From: Symbiodolus clandestinus
Lineage (GTDB): Bacteria > Pseudomonadota > Gammaproteobacteria > Enterobacterales > G038960095
Reading direction: 5' to 3'
DNA: 64,000 nucleotides
Assembly: GCA_038960095.1 (NCBI GenBank)
Contig: CP152425.1
Location: forward strand, 1,435,782 to 1,499,781
In this document: positions 9,329 through 18,687 of the stretch, piece by piece
Numbering within the stretch: position 1 is the first letter of the stretch
Layout of the letters: the number at the start of each line of letters is the position of its first letter
The notes under the pieces: model-generated
What the model saw: the letters and a program-made list of their open reading frames with translations, nothing else
What the model was told of the DNA's origin: nothing
The model's database searches: none
Program-made: the position numbers and the translations under genes

Positions 9329-9836
9329 TTTACCTACTGATCTACTGCCCGAACCAAGAGACGGTAACTTAGCCGTCTACCCACCAGCATAAATCTTCAC
9401 GAAGAGCGCAGAATACCGCTATAGCATCATCGCTACAAGTTTTTTAAAGCTATTTTTATAAAATGCAAAATAACGGATTGCTTGGCAGTATCGATTGCCA
9501 CCCAGTGCTAACTAATATTTCCAGCGTGGTAATGGCTATTAGTCCAGTGCTATTAAATTGCAGTATCCTGCACGCAACTTGGGAATCTCTTCACACTGAG
9601 GTACCCAAGTTACGGGTAACTTAGTCAACTAACAGTGATTCACCTAAAGCTACTGTTTCCCTTTGTTCAATTTATCTATTTTTTAATAACTCGATATGGC
9701 TTTTAATCATCACTTCAGAGAAAACCCATCCATCTAACCCATCCGCCCATTTTGCACAACTGGCCATCAGTCGCTATAAGAGTTCCTAATATTGACAGGC
9801 TGAAAAACCAGTTTTTACGCTGTGCTCGAGCAATTT
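9329..9836. other. Gene-free region between lolE and truA, with an inverted repeat
   Basis: No coding frame with family resemblance is seen on either strand. It holds one perfect 8-bp inverted repeat (AACTTGGG/CCCAAGTT, 9576..9611, 20-nt spacer) and no U-run next to it, so it is not a clear terminator. The region may be eroded remains of genes that normally lie upstream of truA, but nothing recognisable survives. Confidence 0.35.
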
Positions 9837-11117
9837 TTAATCCTCTGCTTGCAAAACAGTTACAGGGTCATTCTTTCTGGCTCGATAGGCAGGATAACCG
9901 CTGGCTAGTAGACTTAATAACAACGCATACCCAAACACCTGCAAACACTGTGACCAACGCACTTGGGTAGGTAAAAAGTCGATAAAATAGAGCTGGCTAG
10001 CCAATAGCGGACAGTTTAGCAATCGCTCCAACCCACGTACCAAAGAAGTTAACTGCTGAGCAAGACAAACCCCTAATAGCATTCCACAACCACCTCCGAT
10101 TAAACCGTTCAGCAGCCCGTAATTCAGTAAAATTTGGCTTAATTGCCTGGGCGTCGCTCCTAAAGTGCTTAGAATGGCTAGATCACGCTGTTTGCGTTTA
10201 AGCGTTAACAATAAACTGGTCGTGATATTTAAACAAGCAATACTAATGACCAATATCAATGCCAGATCAATCATACTCCGAACCATCTGAATATCTCGAT
10301 GAAGATGGCCATATTGATCTAACCAACTTTGAGCCGTTAGCGTCGTCGGCAAGTTGGGAATCACCTGCTGTTGCACTATCGCTTCAGCTTGCCAGATAGA
10401 ATAAAAATAGAGCGCTAAATGGCTAATTGTCTGCTTTACTCTCAGCTGCTGTTGTAAAAAATTTAAGGGAAGCAACGCCATACAGTGATCCAGTTGACTA
10501 CCTACTTGGAGCAACCCTACCAACTGCACCGGTAACTTTCTGGCATGCCGCCATCCCTGGAACGAAGCTTCACGGGGTAAACTAAGCTGAACCCATTCGC
10601 CTACTTGCAGCCCCAAATCCTCTGCCAGTGATTTTCCCAATAGGAGTCGAGCCCCTCCTAAGCTAAACTGCTGCCAAGCGATTTCAGGTCGGACATGCTG
10701 TGGCCAGGGTACGGCTTGCGCCTCCGCGTCAGCATCAACGCCCCGCAACAGTAAAGCTTTAAAGCGCCTTCCTTTTTCTAGGAGCCCCACCGACTGCAAA
10801 ATGGGTGTCACTGCACGGATCTCAGGCAAAGCTTGCAGCTGCTGCGCTAACGGTTGCCAAACCTTAAAATGATTCCGTTGCCGTGAAAGCACTTCGCCAT
10901 GGGGTACTAGGGCAAGGATGCGCTGCTGCAGCGCTAACTCAAAGCCATTCATCGCGCTTAAACCGATGATTAAAGCAGCAACCCCAAGAGCCAATCCTAA
11001 AGTCGCAACCCGATTGATTAATCCATAGAGCCCTTGATGTACCGTGCAACGATAGCGCCAGGCAATCGCCAACAGCGTCGCAAAGCGCCTAAATGAGTTA
11101 GCCAAACCAATCATCAC
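9837..11117 (-). CDS. lolE: Lipoprotein-releasing ABC transporter permease LolE
   Basis: LolE is one of two membrane subunits of LolCDE, which extracts outer-membrane lipoproteins from the inner membrane and passes them to LolA. It has an N-terminal membrane helix with GLALGVAALIIGLSAMNGFE, a ~200-residue periplasmic domain, and three C-terminal helices including YFIDFLPT. These match E. coli LolE point by point. Length is 426 aa (E. coli 414). It overlaps lolD by 4 bp and is last in the operon. Confidence 0.93.
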   Translation of the reverse strand: MMIGLANSFRRFATLLAIAWRYRCTVHQGLYGLINRVATLGLALGVAALIIGLSAMNGFELALQQRILALVPHGEVLSRQRNHFKVWQPLAQQLQALPEIRAVTPILQSVGLLEKGRRFKALLLRGVDADAEAQAVPWPQHVRPEIAWQQFSLGGARLLLGKSLAEDLGLQVGEWVQLSLPREASFQGWRHARKLPVQLVGLLQVGSQLDHCMALLPLNFLQQQLRVKQTISHLALYFYSIWQAEAIVQQQVIPNLPTTLTAQSWLDQYGHLHRDIQMVRSMIDLALILVISIACLNITTSLLLTLKRKQRDLAILSTLGATPRQLSQILLNYGLLNGLIGGGCGMLLGVCLAQQLTSLVRGLERLLNCPLLASQLYFIDFLPTQVRWSQCLQVFGYALLLSLLASGYPAYRARKNDPVTVLQAED

Positions 11118-11803
11118 TGCTCAGTTAATTGCAAGCGGCCGTCGACCAATTGCCACTGTCGCTGCAACTGCGCTGCTAACACGCTATCATGGGTGGCCAC
11201 CAAAAAAGCGGTGCCTAATTGCCGATTAAATCGCTGCATTAATTCAATTAAGCACTGGGCATTTTGGCGATCTAAGGCACCGGTTGGCTCGTCCGCTAAT
11301 ACCAGCGCCGGTCGATTAATCAGAGCTCGAGCCACAGCCACCCGTTGCCGCTCACCGCCAGATAAAGCTGATGGGCGATGATGCAAACGGTCAAGTAATC
11401 CTATCTGTTCGAGCAAACCGTAGGCCTGTTCCCGAGCAACGGAACGTTTTACACCCGCAATCAACAGTGGCATGGCAACGTTTTCCCAAGCATTAAAATC
11501 AGGCAAAAGATGATGAAATTGATAGATAAAACCTAATGAACGGTTGCGCAGCTGCGCTTTTGCCGTCATGGATAACTGATGCAGCGGTTGCTGCTGAAAA
11601 AAAATTTTGCCGGCGCTCGGCCGCTGTAAACCGCCTAGCAGCTGCAACAACGTACTCTTTCCCGAACCAGAACTGCCCAGCAAAGCTACCTGCTCACTGG
11701 CCTTTAGCTCAAGATTGATCGCTTGCAATACAGAGACACTCTGATCGCCTTGCTGATAGCAGTGAGACAGTTGATGGCAACTTAATAGCGGCTTACTCTG
11801 CAT
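11114..11803 (-). CDS. lolD: Lipoprotein-releasing ABC transporter ATPase LolD
   Basis: LolD powers LolCE. The Walker A (GSSGSGKST), Q-loop (YQFHHLLPDF), signature (LSGGERQRVAVARAL) and Walker B (LVLADEPTGALD) motifs are complete, and the H-loop is in VATHDSVL. The 229-residue length is normal. It overlaps lolC by 11 bp and lolE by 4 bp, which points to coupled translation. Confidence 0.95.
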   Translation of the reverse strand: MQSKPLLSCHQLSHCYQQGDQSVSVLQAINLELKASEQVALLGSSGSGKSTLLQLLGGLQRPSAGKIFFQQQPLHQLSMTAKAQLRNRSLGFIYQFHHLLPDFNAWENVAMPLLIAGVKRSVAREQAYGLLEQIGLLDRLHHRPSALSGGERQRVAVARALINRPALVLADEPTGALDRQNAQCLIELMQRFNRQLGTAFLVATHDSVLAAQLQRQWQLVDGRLQLTEQ

Positions 11804-12989
11804 GTTGTAGTCCTTCTATCGGTTCTAGGCCAGCGGCCTGCCAGGCGGGATAAAACGTGGCCAGTAGGGTCACGACAAAAGTGGCTAATAGCAGAAACAC
11901 CAGTTGGCGTAATTGGATTTCCACTGGTAAAGCAGCCAGTGGCAGCTGCAATCGCTCGCTGATAGGGTTCAAATAGCTGGCTAATCCGATGCCCAAACCC
12001 AGACCCAAAAAACTGCCCAATAAAGCACGAGTTGCCCCTTGAATCATAAATACCCAGACAAGCGTCCAGCGCGTAACTCCCAGTGTCTGTAGAATAGCGA
12101 TCTCCCGGGTACGTGCCAACACTTGCATGCTGAGAGCAGTCAAGATGTTAAAGCAACCGATAGCGATAATCAGAGAGAGTAGCAGTGTCATCATTCGCTT
12201 CTCGATGTTAACCGCTTGGAATAGCATGCCATAATTCTGCCGCCAATCACGCCAAACCAGGCCACTAGGCAGGTTAGGTGGTTGATTAGGCAATTGCAAC
12301 GGATCTTTGAGTAGCAAGCGCCAACCACTAATATGGCCATTAGGGTAGCGCAGCAAACGGGCTGCATCCTGCTGATGAACTAATAGGTAATCACTATCCA
12401 CCGAGCTGCCGACCATGAATAATCCTGCTACCGTAAACAGCCGCTGGCTAGGCCAAGGACCCAGCGGCGTAAACTGCCGCGTTTGCGTAGCAATCAACCG
12501 AACCGAATCTCCCAGCTGTACCCCCAATTGGCGTGCCAGTTGCACCCCTAAAATAACCCGCCAATGCTGTGGCTGTAGCACCTGTAGGCGACCCTGCAGC
12601 AGCTGTTCAGCCAATGGTTCTGGTGCTTGGGGATCAATGCCTAATAGCTTTGCACTACTGATACCGCGATCACTTTGCAGCACCACCTCAGCAGTGGTTA
12701 ACGAAACGACCGCCTGCTGCCCTGGCAGCGGCTTCAGAGCAGTTTTTGGATATTGTTGAGGATTAAGCGATCCTTGAACCGGGGCAATAATAATTTGGGG
12801 AACATGTTGTAAGATGCAGCGGCGCAGTTGCTGCTGAAAGCCATTCATTACCGAAAGCACCACCACCAATGCCGCCATCCCTACCAGAATTCCTAGGGCA
12901 GCTAATCCGGCAACTCGTTGGCCTGCACCATCGGCTGTGCGGCAGTACAGATAACGACCGCTAAGTAGTGTTATTAGCGTTCGATTCAC
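11793..12989 (-). CDS. lolC: Lipoprotein-releasing ABC transporter permease LolC
   Basis: First gene of lolCDE. The open frame extends to 13049, but the GTG at 12989 gives 398 residues, nearly the E. coli length (399), and the frame upstream of it has no LolC character. The N-terminal helix region GILVGMAALVVVLSVMNGFQQQL is followed by a periplasmic domain and three C-terminal helices. Arrangement lolC-lolD-lolE as in E. coli. A divergent Rpn-type pseudogene begins about 170 bp upstream. Confidence 0.92.
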   Translation of the reverse strand: MNRTLITLLSGRYLYCRTADGAGQRVAGLAALGILVGMAALVVVLSVMNGFQQQLRRCILQHVPQIIIAPVQGSLNPQQYPKTALKPLPGQQAVVSLTTAEVVLQSDRGISSAKLLGIDPQAPEPLAEQLLQGRLQVLQPQHWRVILGVQLARQLGVQLGDSVRLIATQTRQFTPLGPWPSQRLFTVAGLFMVGSSVDSDYLLVHQQDAARLLRYPNGHISGWRLLLKDPLQLPNQPPNLPSGLVWRDWRQNYGMLFQAVNIEKRMMTLLLSLIIAIGCFNILTALSMQVLARTREIAILQTLGVTRWTLVWVFMIQGATRALLGSFLGLGLGIGLASYLNPISERLQLPLAALPVEIQLRQLVFLLLATFVVTLLATFYPAWQAAGLEPIEGLQHAE

Positions 12990-13157
12990 TGCCACAAATC
13001 TCGATTGAAAATTCGCACCATTTGCTCTCCACTCCCGGTTGCCAACCACTTTTGGGAATCAATCGGTTGAGATCGGCTTCCCAGCACTAAACCTACGCGT
13101 TGCCGCCAATCGCTGCTAGGGTACAATAATTGTAAAGATACCAGTGAAAAACGCACT

Positions 13158-13755
13158 ATGTTTACCAAACTGTTAGATCCTAAAAATGGTGTTGCCTTTC
13201 CTGAAAAACTTCGGTAGCGAGCAGCATAAAACAGTGTTAATCCATTTTATCAATGATATCTTAGCATTGATAAGCCATCAAAAAATTGAACAGGTCGAAT
13301 GCTTAAAAACCGTTTGGGATCCCGATATTGCGCTTAAAAAGCAGAGTATCGTTGATGCACTTTGCAAAGATGCTCAAGGTGTCCAATACAACATTGAGAG
13401 GCAAGTGGCTAAAACCCGAGGCTTTGAACAGCGTACTTAGTACTATGCCGCCAAAGCCTATGGCAAACCAGCCAATAGCGGTGATAGCTATCATCATTAT
13501 TTTACCCAAAGACCTGAAGATCTGCTCAATAACCTGCTGGAACGCTGGTACTGCTTTTTTAAGTAGGCACCACAAATAGCAACCACTGATGGGCTCAAAA
13601 AGCTAGTTGATCATCCTGACTTAGAAAAAGCCTACCAAGCGTTAAATCAATACTACTGAAGTGAGACAGAATATCTGGCTTATGAACAAGAGTTTAAGCA
13701 TATTTGAAACCATAAGGCTAGGTTAGATGACGCTGAGTATCAGGGTGAGTAACGA
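13158..13755 (+). pseudogene. Broken Rpn-family (PD-(D/E)XK) nuclease/transposase gene
   Basis: The start reads MFTKLLDPKNGVAF, typical of the Rpn family. After about 14 codons an extra C (near 13200) shifts the frame. The next frame carries KNFGSEQHK, KKQSIVDALCKD and QYNIERQVAKTRGFEQR and meets a TAG (13438-13440) where the family has Gln before YYAAKAY. A ~240-bp internal segment seems lost near 13495. The end (LDHPDLEKAYQALNQYY, then YEQEFKHI and DDAEYQG) has further stops. Five or more lesions make it clearly dead. Its 3' end overlaps the end of 13718..15481. An intact relative lies at 61293..62228. Confidence 0.85.
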
Positions 13756-15481
13756 GGGCTGAGGAGAGATTAGCCTGATGGCTCTCAATTGCTGCCTTTC
13801 CCATGCTCAGCAAGCTAAATAATGGATGCTTGCTAATTGCACGAGTTGGTACCCATTGCCCCGTGGGCTGCGGACTGCCATTATTCATTGAGATAGCCGC
13901 CACGGTCTGTGACAAGGCGGAAAGCGCTGGTGATTGCCTGGAATGATTGGATAAATTGGGTAAACCCTTGCTAGAAGTTGATTCTACTGGCAGCACATTA
14001 GAGCTAGCTGCCGTAGAAGCATCACTATAATGACCATCCTCCCCCTTCTCTTGGTTACAGTTATCAGCCGATAAAAATTCCTTTTCCTGTATTTGCAGTA
14101 AAACTCTCTGTACTTTTAATATAGGTTGGCGCTTAACCGGGGATAATTCTGAAAAAGATGACAGATTTTTTAAAAACTGAGGAGCTTTAATTAACAATAT
14201 CGCATCCGAAATAGTAGCACAGTGACCGTAAGAGGCTGCTAATGCTAAAGTGGCTACTGCAAAAGTATCAGCATTGCCATGCGCCAGATGATTAGCTAAA
14301 TTTGACTTATTTTCTAGCAAACATTCCAGGGCTAGCAGTTGCAAACGCTCTGCCGGTATGACTAAACCGTCTTCTGTCGTTAATTGAGTACAGGGCTGAA
14401 ATTCAATAGCCCAAACATCAATGAATAGTTTAGCATACTTAATATCCTCGCTTAAATTAACTAGATGAGAGGCTTCATGCAACATCGTAATAATAAATTC
14501 TGTTACTTTATTACATGATTCTAGTGGATTAAGATAAATAATTCCTTCATACGTAGTTGTACCTAGTTTAAGATAGCTCACTGATAATTTTATTTTATCA
14601 TTAATTATATTTTTTTGAATAATACTTTGATAAAAGTCATATACTTTAAAAATATTTTTATGTAATTTACACCTATCTAGTATATCAAACTTACCTCCAA
14701 ATAAAGGAAATAATAATTCTTCGCTTAGTTCTTCTATTTTTTTATTGACTTCCAAAGTTTTAATAGCTTGCTGGCAAATTAGAGCCGCTAACTGACACAA
14801 TGGAACTAAGTAAGGCGTAAAGGATTCAAACTGACTTTCATCGGTCAATAGAGTCAGCTGTTTTTCAAGATCAACGATGCTATTCCAAGTCAATGCTAAT
14901 CCATCATTCTCGCTGATGGAAAGAGGTGTTGTAGGTGATGAACAATTTTCTTTCTCAACTATTTGTTGGAAATGACTTAATATTGAATAAATTTCTGCAT
15001 GACTACGGCCTAATTCTATAGGAGTTTTTCTCTGAATGTTGGTTTGCTGCAATAATTCTTTGATCTCTACTAGAGGGATATCTTGTAATAAAAAGTTAAC
15101 TATATCAAGCTGCTGATAGCGAACTGCTAGATGTAATAAAGTGTCCCCTTCTAGAAAACGCAATTTCCGAGAAATCCCTACCTGTAAAGCTTTTTTAACA
15201 CCTTCTAATCCTCCCGTTTGTATCAAGAGAAGTAATTTCTCTAGTGCTTGTAAATTATCTAAATAATGACTACTAATTATTAATTCTCGAACCCAAGCCA
15301 GCTGAAAATTACCTTGTGCATCCCTAATGGCCAATGTTGACTTATCAAGGCTGTCAAGGAACTCTTGTTTGACAAATGACGATAAATCATTTGATGATTT
15401 ATTGATTGGCGATTGGGAAGACAAATTTTGCCCTGAGTAAGTATCAGCACTCTCAGAATAAATATTACACTCAACGTTCAT
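13718..15481 (-). CDS. Ankyrin-repeat protein with an aspzincin-like metallopeptidase signature
   Basis: The 587-aa protein has an ankyrin-like section at about residues 85-170 (GDTLLHLAVRYQQLDIVNFLL). A predicted enzyme domain lies at about 260-420. HEASH (335-339) is an HExxH zinc site, and Asp346-x-x-Tyr349 follows at the spacing of the M35/aspzincin GTxDxxYG motif. NADTFA at 403-408 matches the NADxYA segment of that clan. The C-terminal ~150 residues are Ser/Gln rich and look disordered. It is co-transcribed with 15471..17276 (11-bp overlap). A secreted host-directed protease is a reasonable inference; no signal peptide is visible. Its last codons lie over the dead Rpn gene. Confidence 0.7.
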   Translation of the reverse strand: MNVECNIYSESADTYSGQNLSSQSPINKSSNDLSSFVKQEFLDSLDKSTLAIRDAQGNFQLAWVRELIISSHYLDNLQALEKLLLLIQTGGLEGVKKALQVGISRKLRFLEGDTLLHLAVRYQQLDIVNFLLQDIPLVEIKELLQQTNIQRKTPIELGRSHAEIYSILSHFQQIVEKENCSSPTTPLSISENDGLALTWNSIVDLEKQLTLLTDESQFESFTPYLVPLCQLAALICQQAIKTLEVNKKIEELSEELLFPLFGGKFDILDRCKLHKNIFKVYDFYQSIIQKNIINDKIKLSVSYLKLGTTTYEGIIYLNPLESCNKVTEFIITMLHEASHLVNLSEDIKYAKLFIDVWAIEFQPCTQLTTEDGLVIPAERLQLLALECLLENKSNLANHLAHGNADTFAVATLALAASYGHCATISDAILLIKAPQFLKNLSSFSELSPVKRQPILKVQRVLLQIQEKEFLSADNCNQEKGEDGHYSDASTAASSNVLPVESTSSKGLPNLSNHSRQSPALSALSQTVAAISMNNGSPQPTGQWVPTRAISKHPLFSLLSMGKAAIESHQANLSSALVTHPDTQRHLT

Positions 15482-17276
15482 TTAAAACACTATCCTCCTT
15501 TAAACATAAAATGGCCATTCGTTGGGTGATTGCTGGCTGAGTTCCGCCTAATGACTGAGTTACTTGGGCTTGCTTTGCCCTATGCTCATGGTACACTTCA
15601 GCAAAAGCAGTCACCCGTTGCAATAATTGGTTAATATCAGCCGTAGAATCCGTACTCTGTAAAAACTCCATATATTCTGGATCTCCTGCCAAATTTAATA
15701 TCAATGGTTTATAGTATTGCTTCCAAAATAGAAACTCATTCTGACTCGTTGGCAGAATATCCGTGCCGCTCGCCGCTTCAATACTCTCAGAAGTTGCTAT
15801 GGGTCGTTCGCGTGATAACTGATGATGGTTACTGAAATTGCTAGAGGAATAGACAAAATCTATGTATACATGAAACCAATTTTTGTAAATAAGTTGCGAA
15901 GTTAGAGGTATTTTACTGGATGATGGGTTAGCTTTCTCAGATGAGGATGGTGGAGATACTGTTTGATGATTCATTGGCAGAATATCTGTGCCATCGGTCG
16001 CTAAAAAACTCTCAGCAGTTGCTGGGGATGTTTGATTATTGTTAGAATTCTTTGTTGAACTGACGGTCCTCTTCAGACGAATCCATCCAGGGTGCGGTTC
16101 CAATAAACGCTTTTGTGCAGAAATCTCAGAAATATCATTAGTCGTATCGACAAACTTATTTAATAGCTGCCTGGTGTAATCGGGTTTTTTTGACTGATAG
16201 GACAAAGTAAAACTAGGATTTATATCATTATGGATATATTTAGCACCAGCAAGCCTGTCGACACTGCCTAATGGTTGAAACTTCGCCGGCGATGGCGATA
16301 AAAATAGCGTTTGAGCCATTGTTACCGAATCAATTACCTGTGAAAATAATGTGGGTTCACGGATTACCTCAGCAAAAGCACCTGGAGCTCTCCCTAATTT
16401 ACGACGTTTAATCGGAGGTCCGCTCGATAACTGACGATGATTACTGAAATTGCTTGAGGGATAGGCAGAATCTATGCCTGCACGATGAAACATTCTGCAA
16501 GGAAACTGCGAAGTCGGAGGCGTTTTACTGGATGATAAGTTAGTTTTCTCAGATGAGGGGGGCGGAGATACCGTCTGATGAGAAACCACCGGCGGTAGCG
16601 GCACTATCTCAGTCCCAGCCATTGGCCTAACCGGTAGGTTCGCCGTTTCACAACTAAACCACCCCCTCATCCCGCTCTTTCTGCCTGACTTAAGCGACTG
16701 CCACATCGGTACTGCCCAGTCAATGGCAGTCAGCTTGACTGACGATGAACTCCCTAATGGACGGATAGACGGTAAGCGCCACCGCCGACTGACCAATCCA
16801 TGGGTAACTATCGGTAGCATCAGTGATAGCCGGAGTGAGTAGTGCCCGAGAAGGCTGCTATTTTTTGCAGGCTCGACCGGCATCAGCGGCCGCGCTATCC
16901 ATTGCGTAGAAGCCAGCTGGGTAACCCCCTGTTGACTCATAAACTGCGTTCCTCCCGCAAAGCGTAACCCGCCGTCGTCCAGCAACGGCTGCTGTCGCAG
17001 GCGGGTCCATAGCTGCTGCCGGGAGTTGATTTTTTGAGTGGGAGAGCGCTTGGACTGAGTTGTCGTGGAGCGGGCAGTGGTGTTGATTAGAATGGTTCGT
17101 TGAAATATGGGTTGATTAAGGGTTTGAGTGCGGTGTCGCTTGAGCTTCTTTAGATAGCTGCGTAACCACTCTAACCAAACACTGGGATAAGGTCTAAGTC
17201 GCTGCTGTTTCCTACGTGCTCGCCAACTTGGTGATCGCACGGTAGAAAAAAGAGTTTGTTTGGACATCCCTTTCAC
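15471..17276 (-). CDS. Long low-complexity protein with two internal repeats, unknown function
   Basis: A 601-aa protein with a very basic N-terminus (about residues 11-60). It has two diverged copies of a ~60-residue repeat at about 232-290 and 436-494, each starting HQTVSPP.SSEK and containing SSNFSNH.QLS. A basic cluster IKRRKLGR at about 289-296 resembles a eukaryotic nuclear-localisation signal. The last ~90 residues look helical. No family is recognised and no membrane segment is seen. It directly precedes and overlaps the metallopeptidase-like gene, so the two probably act together. Start could be the GTG at 17276 or the ATG at 17267. Confidence 0.6.
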   Translation of the reverse strand: MKGMSKQTLFSTVRSPSWRARRKQQRLRPYPSVWLEWLRSYLKKLKRHRTQTLNQPIFQRTILINTTARSTTTQSKRSPTQKINSRQQLWTRLRQQPLLDDGGLRFAGGTQFMSQQGVTQLASTQWIARPLMPVEPAKNSSLLGHYSLRLSLMLPIVTHGLVSRRWRLPSIRPLGSSSSVKLTAIDWAVPMWQSLKSGRKSGMRGWFSCETANLPVRPMAGTEIVPLPPVVSHQTVSPPPSSEKTNLSSSKTPPTSQFPCRMFHRAGIDSAYPSSNFSNHRQLSSGPPIKRRKLGRAPGAFAEVIREPTLFSQVIDSVTMAQTLFLSPSPAKFQPLGSVDRLAGAKYIHNDINPSFTLSYQSKKPDYTRQLLNKFVDTTNDISEISAQKRLLEPHPGWIRLKRTVSSTKNSNNNQTSPATAESFLATDGTDILPMNHQTVSPPSSSEKANPSSSKIPLTSQLIYKNWFHVYIDFVYSSSNFSNHHQLSRERPIATSESIEAASGTDILPTSQNEFLFWKQYYKPLILNLAGDPEYMEFLQSTDSTADINQLLQRVTAFAEVYHEHRAKQAQVTQSLGGTQPAITQRMAILCLKEDSVLNER

Positions 17277-17627
17277 CCTACCTCATCTTCCATTACACTT
17301 CAGATAAATTTTAGTATAGTGATTAAACTGCTGCACCGCTACCTCTTGTCATACAACGTTACAATATCCCCACCAACTTGGCTATTTATCACAAATAAAA
17401 ATAAGCTGTCATCGACTATTGCTTTTCTCTTAGCCATAGCCTGGCCTCAAGACTAGCCAATCGGTTAACCATCGGATTTAGTAGATATCTCGTTCGGATA
17501 GCCTTCAAGCAATGCCTAATAAAACCCCAGGTTTTCTGCCGAATGGTCAATGTCCTCTTCGGTTATTACAATCGTTATTATTTAGCATTAATACTGATTA
17601 CTCATCAGTTCTAGTAAAGAGATTATT
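17277..17627. other. Divergent promoter region with a perfect inverted repeat
   Basis: This 351-bp stretch separates two divergent putative effector genes and must hold their promoters. A perfect 6-bp inverted repeat ACTGAT-TACTC-ATCAGT (17593..17609) lies 18 bp before the ATG of the plus-strand gene, where it could be an operator or a mRNA hairpin near the ribosome site (AAAGAG at about 17616). A short plus-strand frame at 17256..17456 has no family character and is not called. Confidence 0.4.
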
Positions 17628-18272
17628 ATGTACAGAGAAACTGTGGTACCTGTAAGTTTTACTAAATTTATGATCCCTACCTGGGGAAAAAATACTGCTT
17701 ATCTTTACTCAGCCAATTGTAGAGATATGAAAATTATTCATGAGAATATTCACCAATTACAGCTGCCGGCTTGGGCACGACAGACTTACTCTTTGTCACC
17801 CGAACACACCTTGAGAACCTCATTTTTTAATAACCATAATAATGTTTTCAAGTTAAAGGATCTGCAACCCAGCAAAAATTTTCAACAATTCCCCTCTGCG
17901 CTAAAAAAGAGTCATCAACCAACAATAAAAAATAAAACTGTTCATTTTGCTGACACAGTGGAATTTAAAGAGATTGAACCTTATTGCAATAAAAATAACC
18001 AAGAGAATTTTTTTTATAAAATAAATTCAAAAAACAGATGTCGGATTAGAAAAACCTGGAAAGCCAGTGAACAGCAAAGACAACAAATGGTCAGAGAAAA
18101 TTATAAGAAATCGGGATACTTGGCTACCGAAGCCCTGGCATTCGATTACCTGACTTTAAAAAACACCCAACGTAATACATCTAATCGTTCCCCGGTTGCA
18201 CCGCGGCTGATGGAGACCCAGTGGCCAGACTCGATAACCATTTTACTAAATAACTTAAAACGATTTTTTTAA
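17628..18272 (+). CDS. Hypothetical protein with an RVxF-like (PP1-docking) motif
   Basis: This 214-aa Asn/Lys/Gln-rich protein has no membrane segment. At residues 103-107 it reads KTVHF, within KNKTVHFADTVEFKEIEPY. This resembles the RVxF docking motif ([RK]-x(0-1)-[VI]-x-[FW]) plus flanking residues of eukaryotic regulators of protein phosphatase 1, such as the PPP1R15 group. A basic region (KNRCRIRKTW, ~135-144) and a helix follow. It is monocistronic and sits next to the ankyrin/protease pair. Function is unknown; the PP1 idea is inference from a short motif that can occur by chance. Confidence 0.55.
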   Translation: MYRETVVPVSFTKFMIPTWGKNTAYLYSANCRDMKIIHENIHQLQLPAWARQTYSLSPEHTLRTSFFNNHNNVFKLKDLQPSKNFQQFPSALKKSHQPTIKNKTVHFADTVEFKEIEPYCNKNNQENFFYKINSKNRCRIRKTWKASEQQRQQMVRENYKKSGYLATEALAFDYLTLKNTQRNTSNRSPVAPRLMETQWPDSITILLNNLKRFF

Positions 18273-18687
18273 CAATATCAATAATCTCTGCTGGTGTTCT
18301 CAACAGAGCACCGGGAGCGCTTGTTAACGTTCCTGCGCTTTTGGTACGAACCTAATCCTCTGCTGCTTGACAAGGCTTAAGGTGGCTGATTATAGTAAAG
18401 GGCAGTTTCAGCAAAATAGTGATAATTTCGTGAGACGATCACTACTTGTTTTTTATCCATAACCCCTGCTACCATCAGGACGATATTCGTGCCACCTAGC
18501 CAAGAATCCATTCTGTTTTCTGCTTTACTGCAATTTCTTAGCGATTTATTTGCCCTAAAACTATCCAGCTTTTACCTGTGGCCTTAGGGCCAATTGTTAT
18601 CTTCCTCTTCTGAACTGCTTTGATCGTGCCCTCAACAGAGTTGGATCAAAAACAATTTGTTGTTATTTTTACTGGAGTAGGGTAGTC
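18273..18687. other. Gene-free region upstream of the ABC importer operon
   Basis: No coding frame or RNA gene is recognised. It should contain the terminator of the hypothetical gene at 17628..18272 and the promoter of the ABC operon. A weak ribosome site (CTGGAG) lies about 14 bp before the ATG at 18688. I see no riboswitch or T-box pattern. Confidence 0.35.

Noticed and set aside
9752..9970. Plus-strand ORF over the end of lolE
   Set aside because: Two thirds of it is antisense to lolE and the remainder has no recognisable motif or ribosome site.
12986..13168. 60-residue minus-strand ORF just upstream of lolC, ending at the lolC GTG
   Set aside because: It overlaps the start of the dead Rpn gene on the other strand, has no family character that I recognise, and its end at GTGA is likely chance. 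Not called as a gene.
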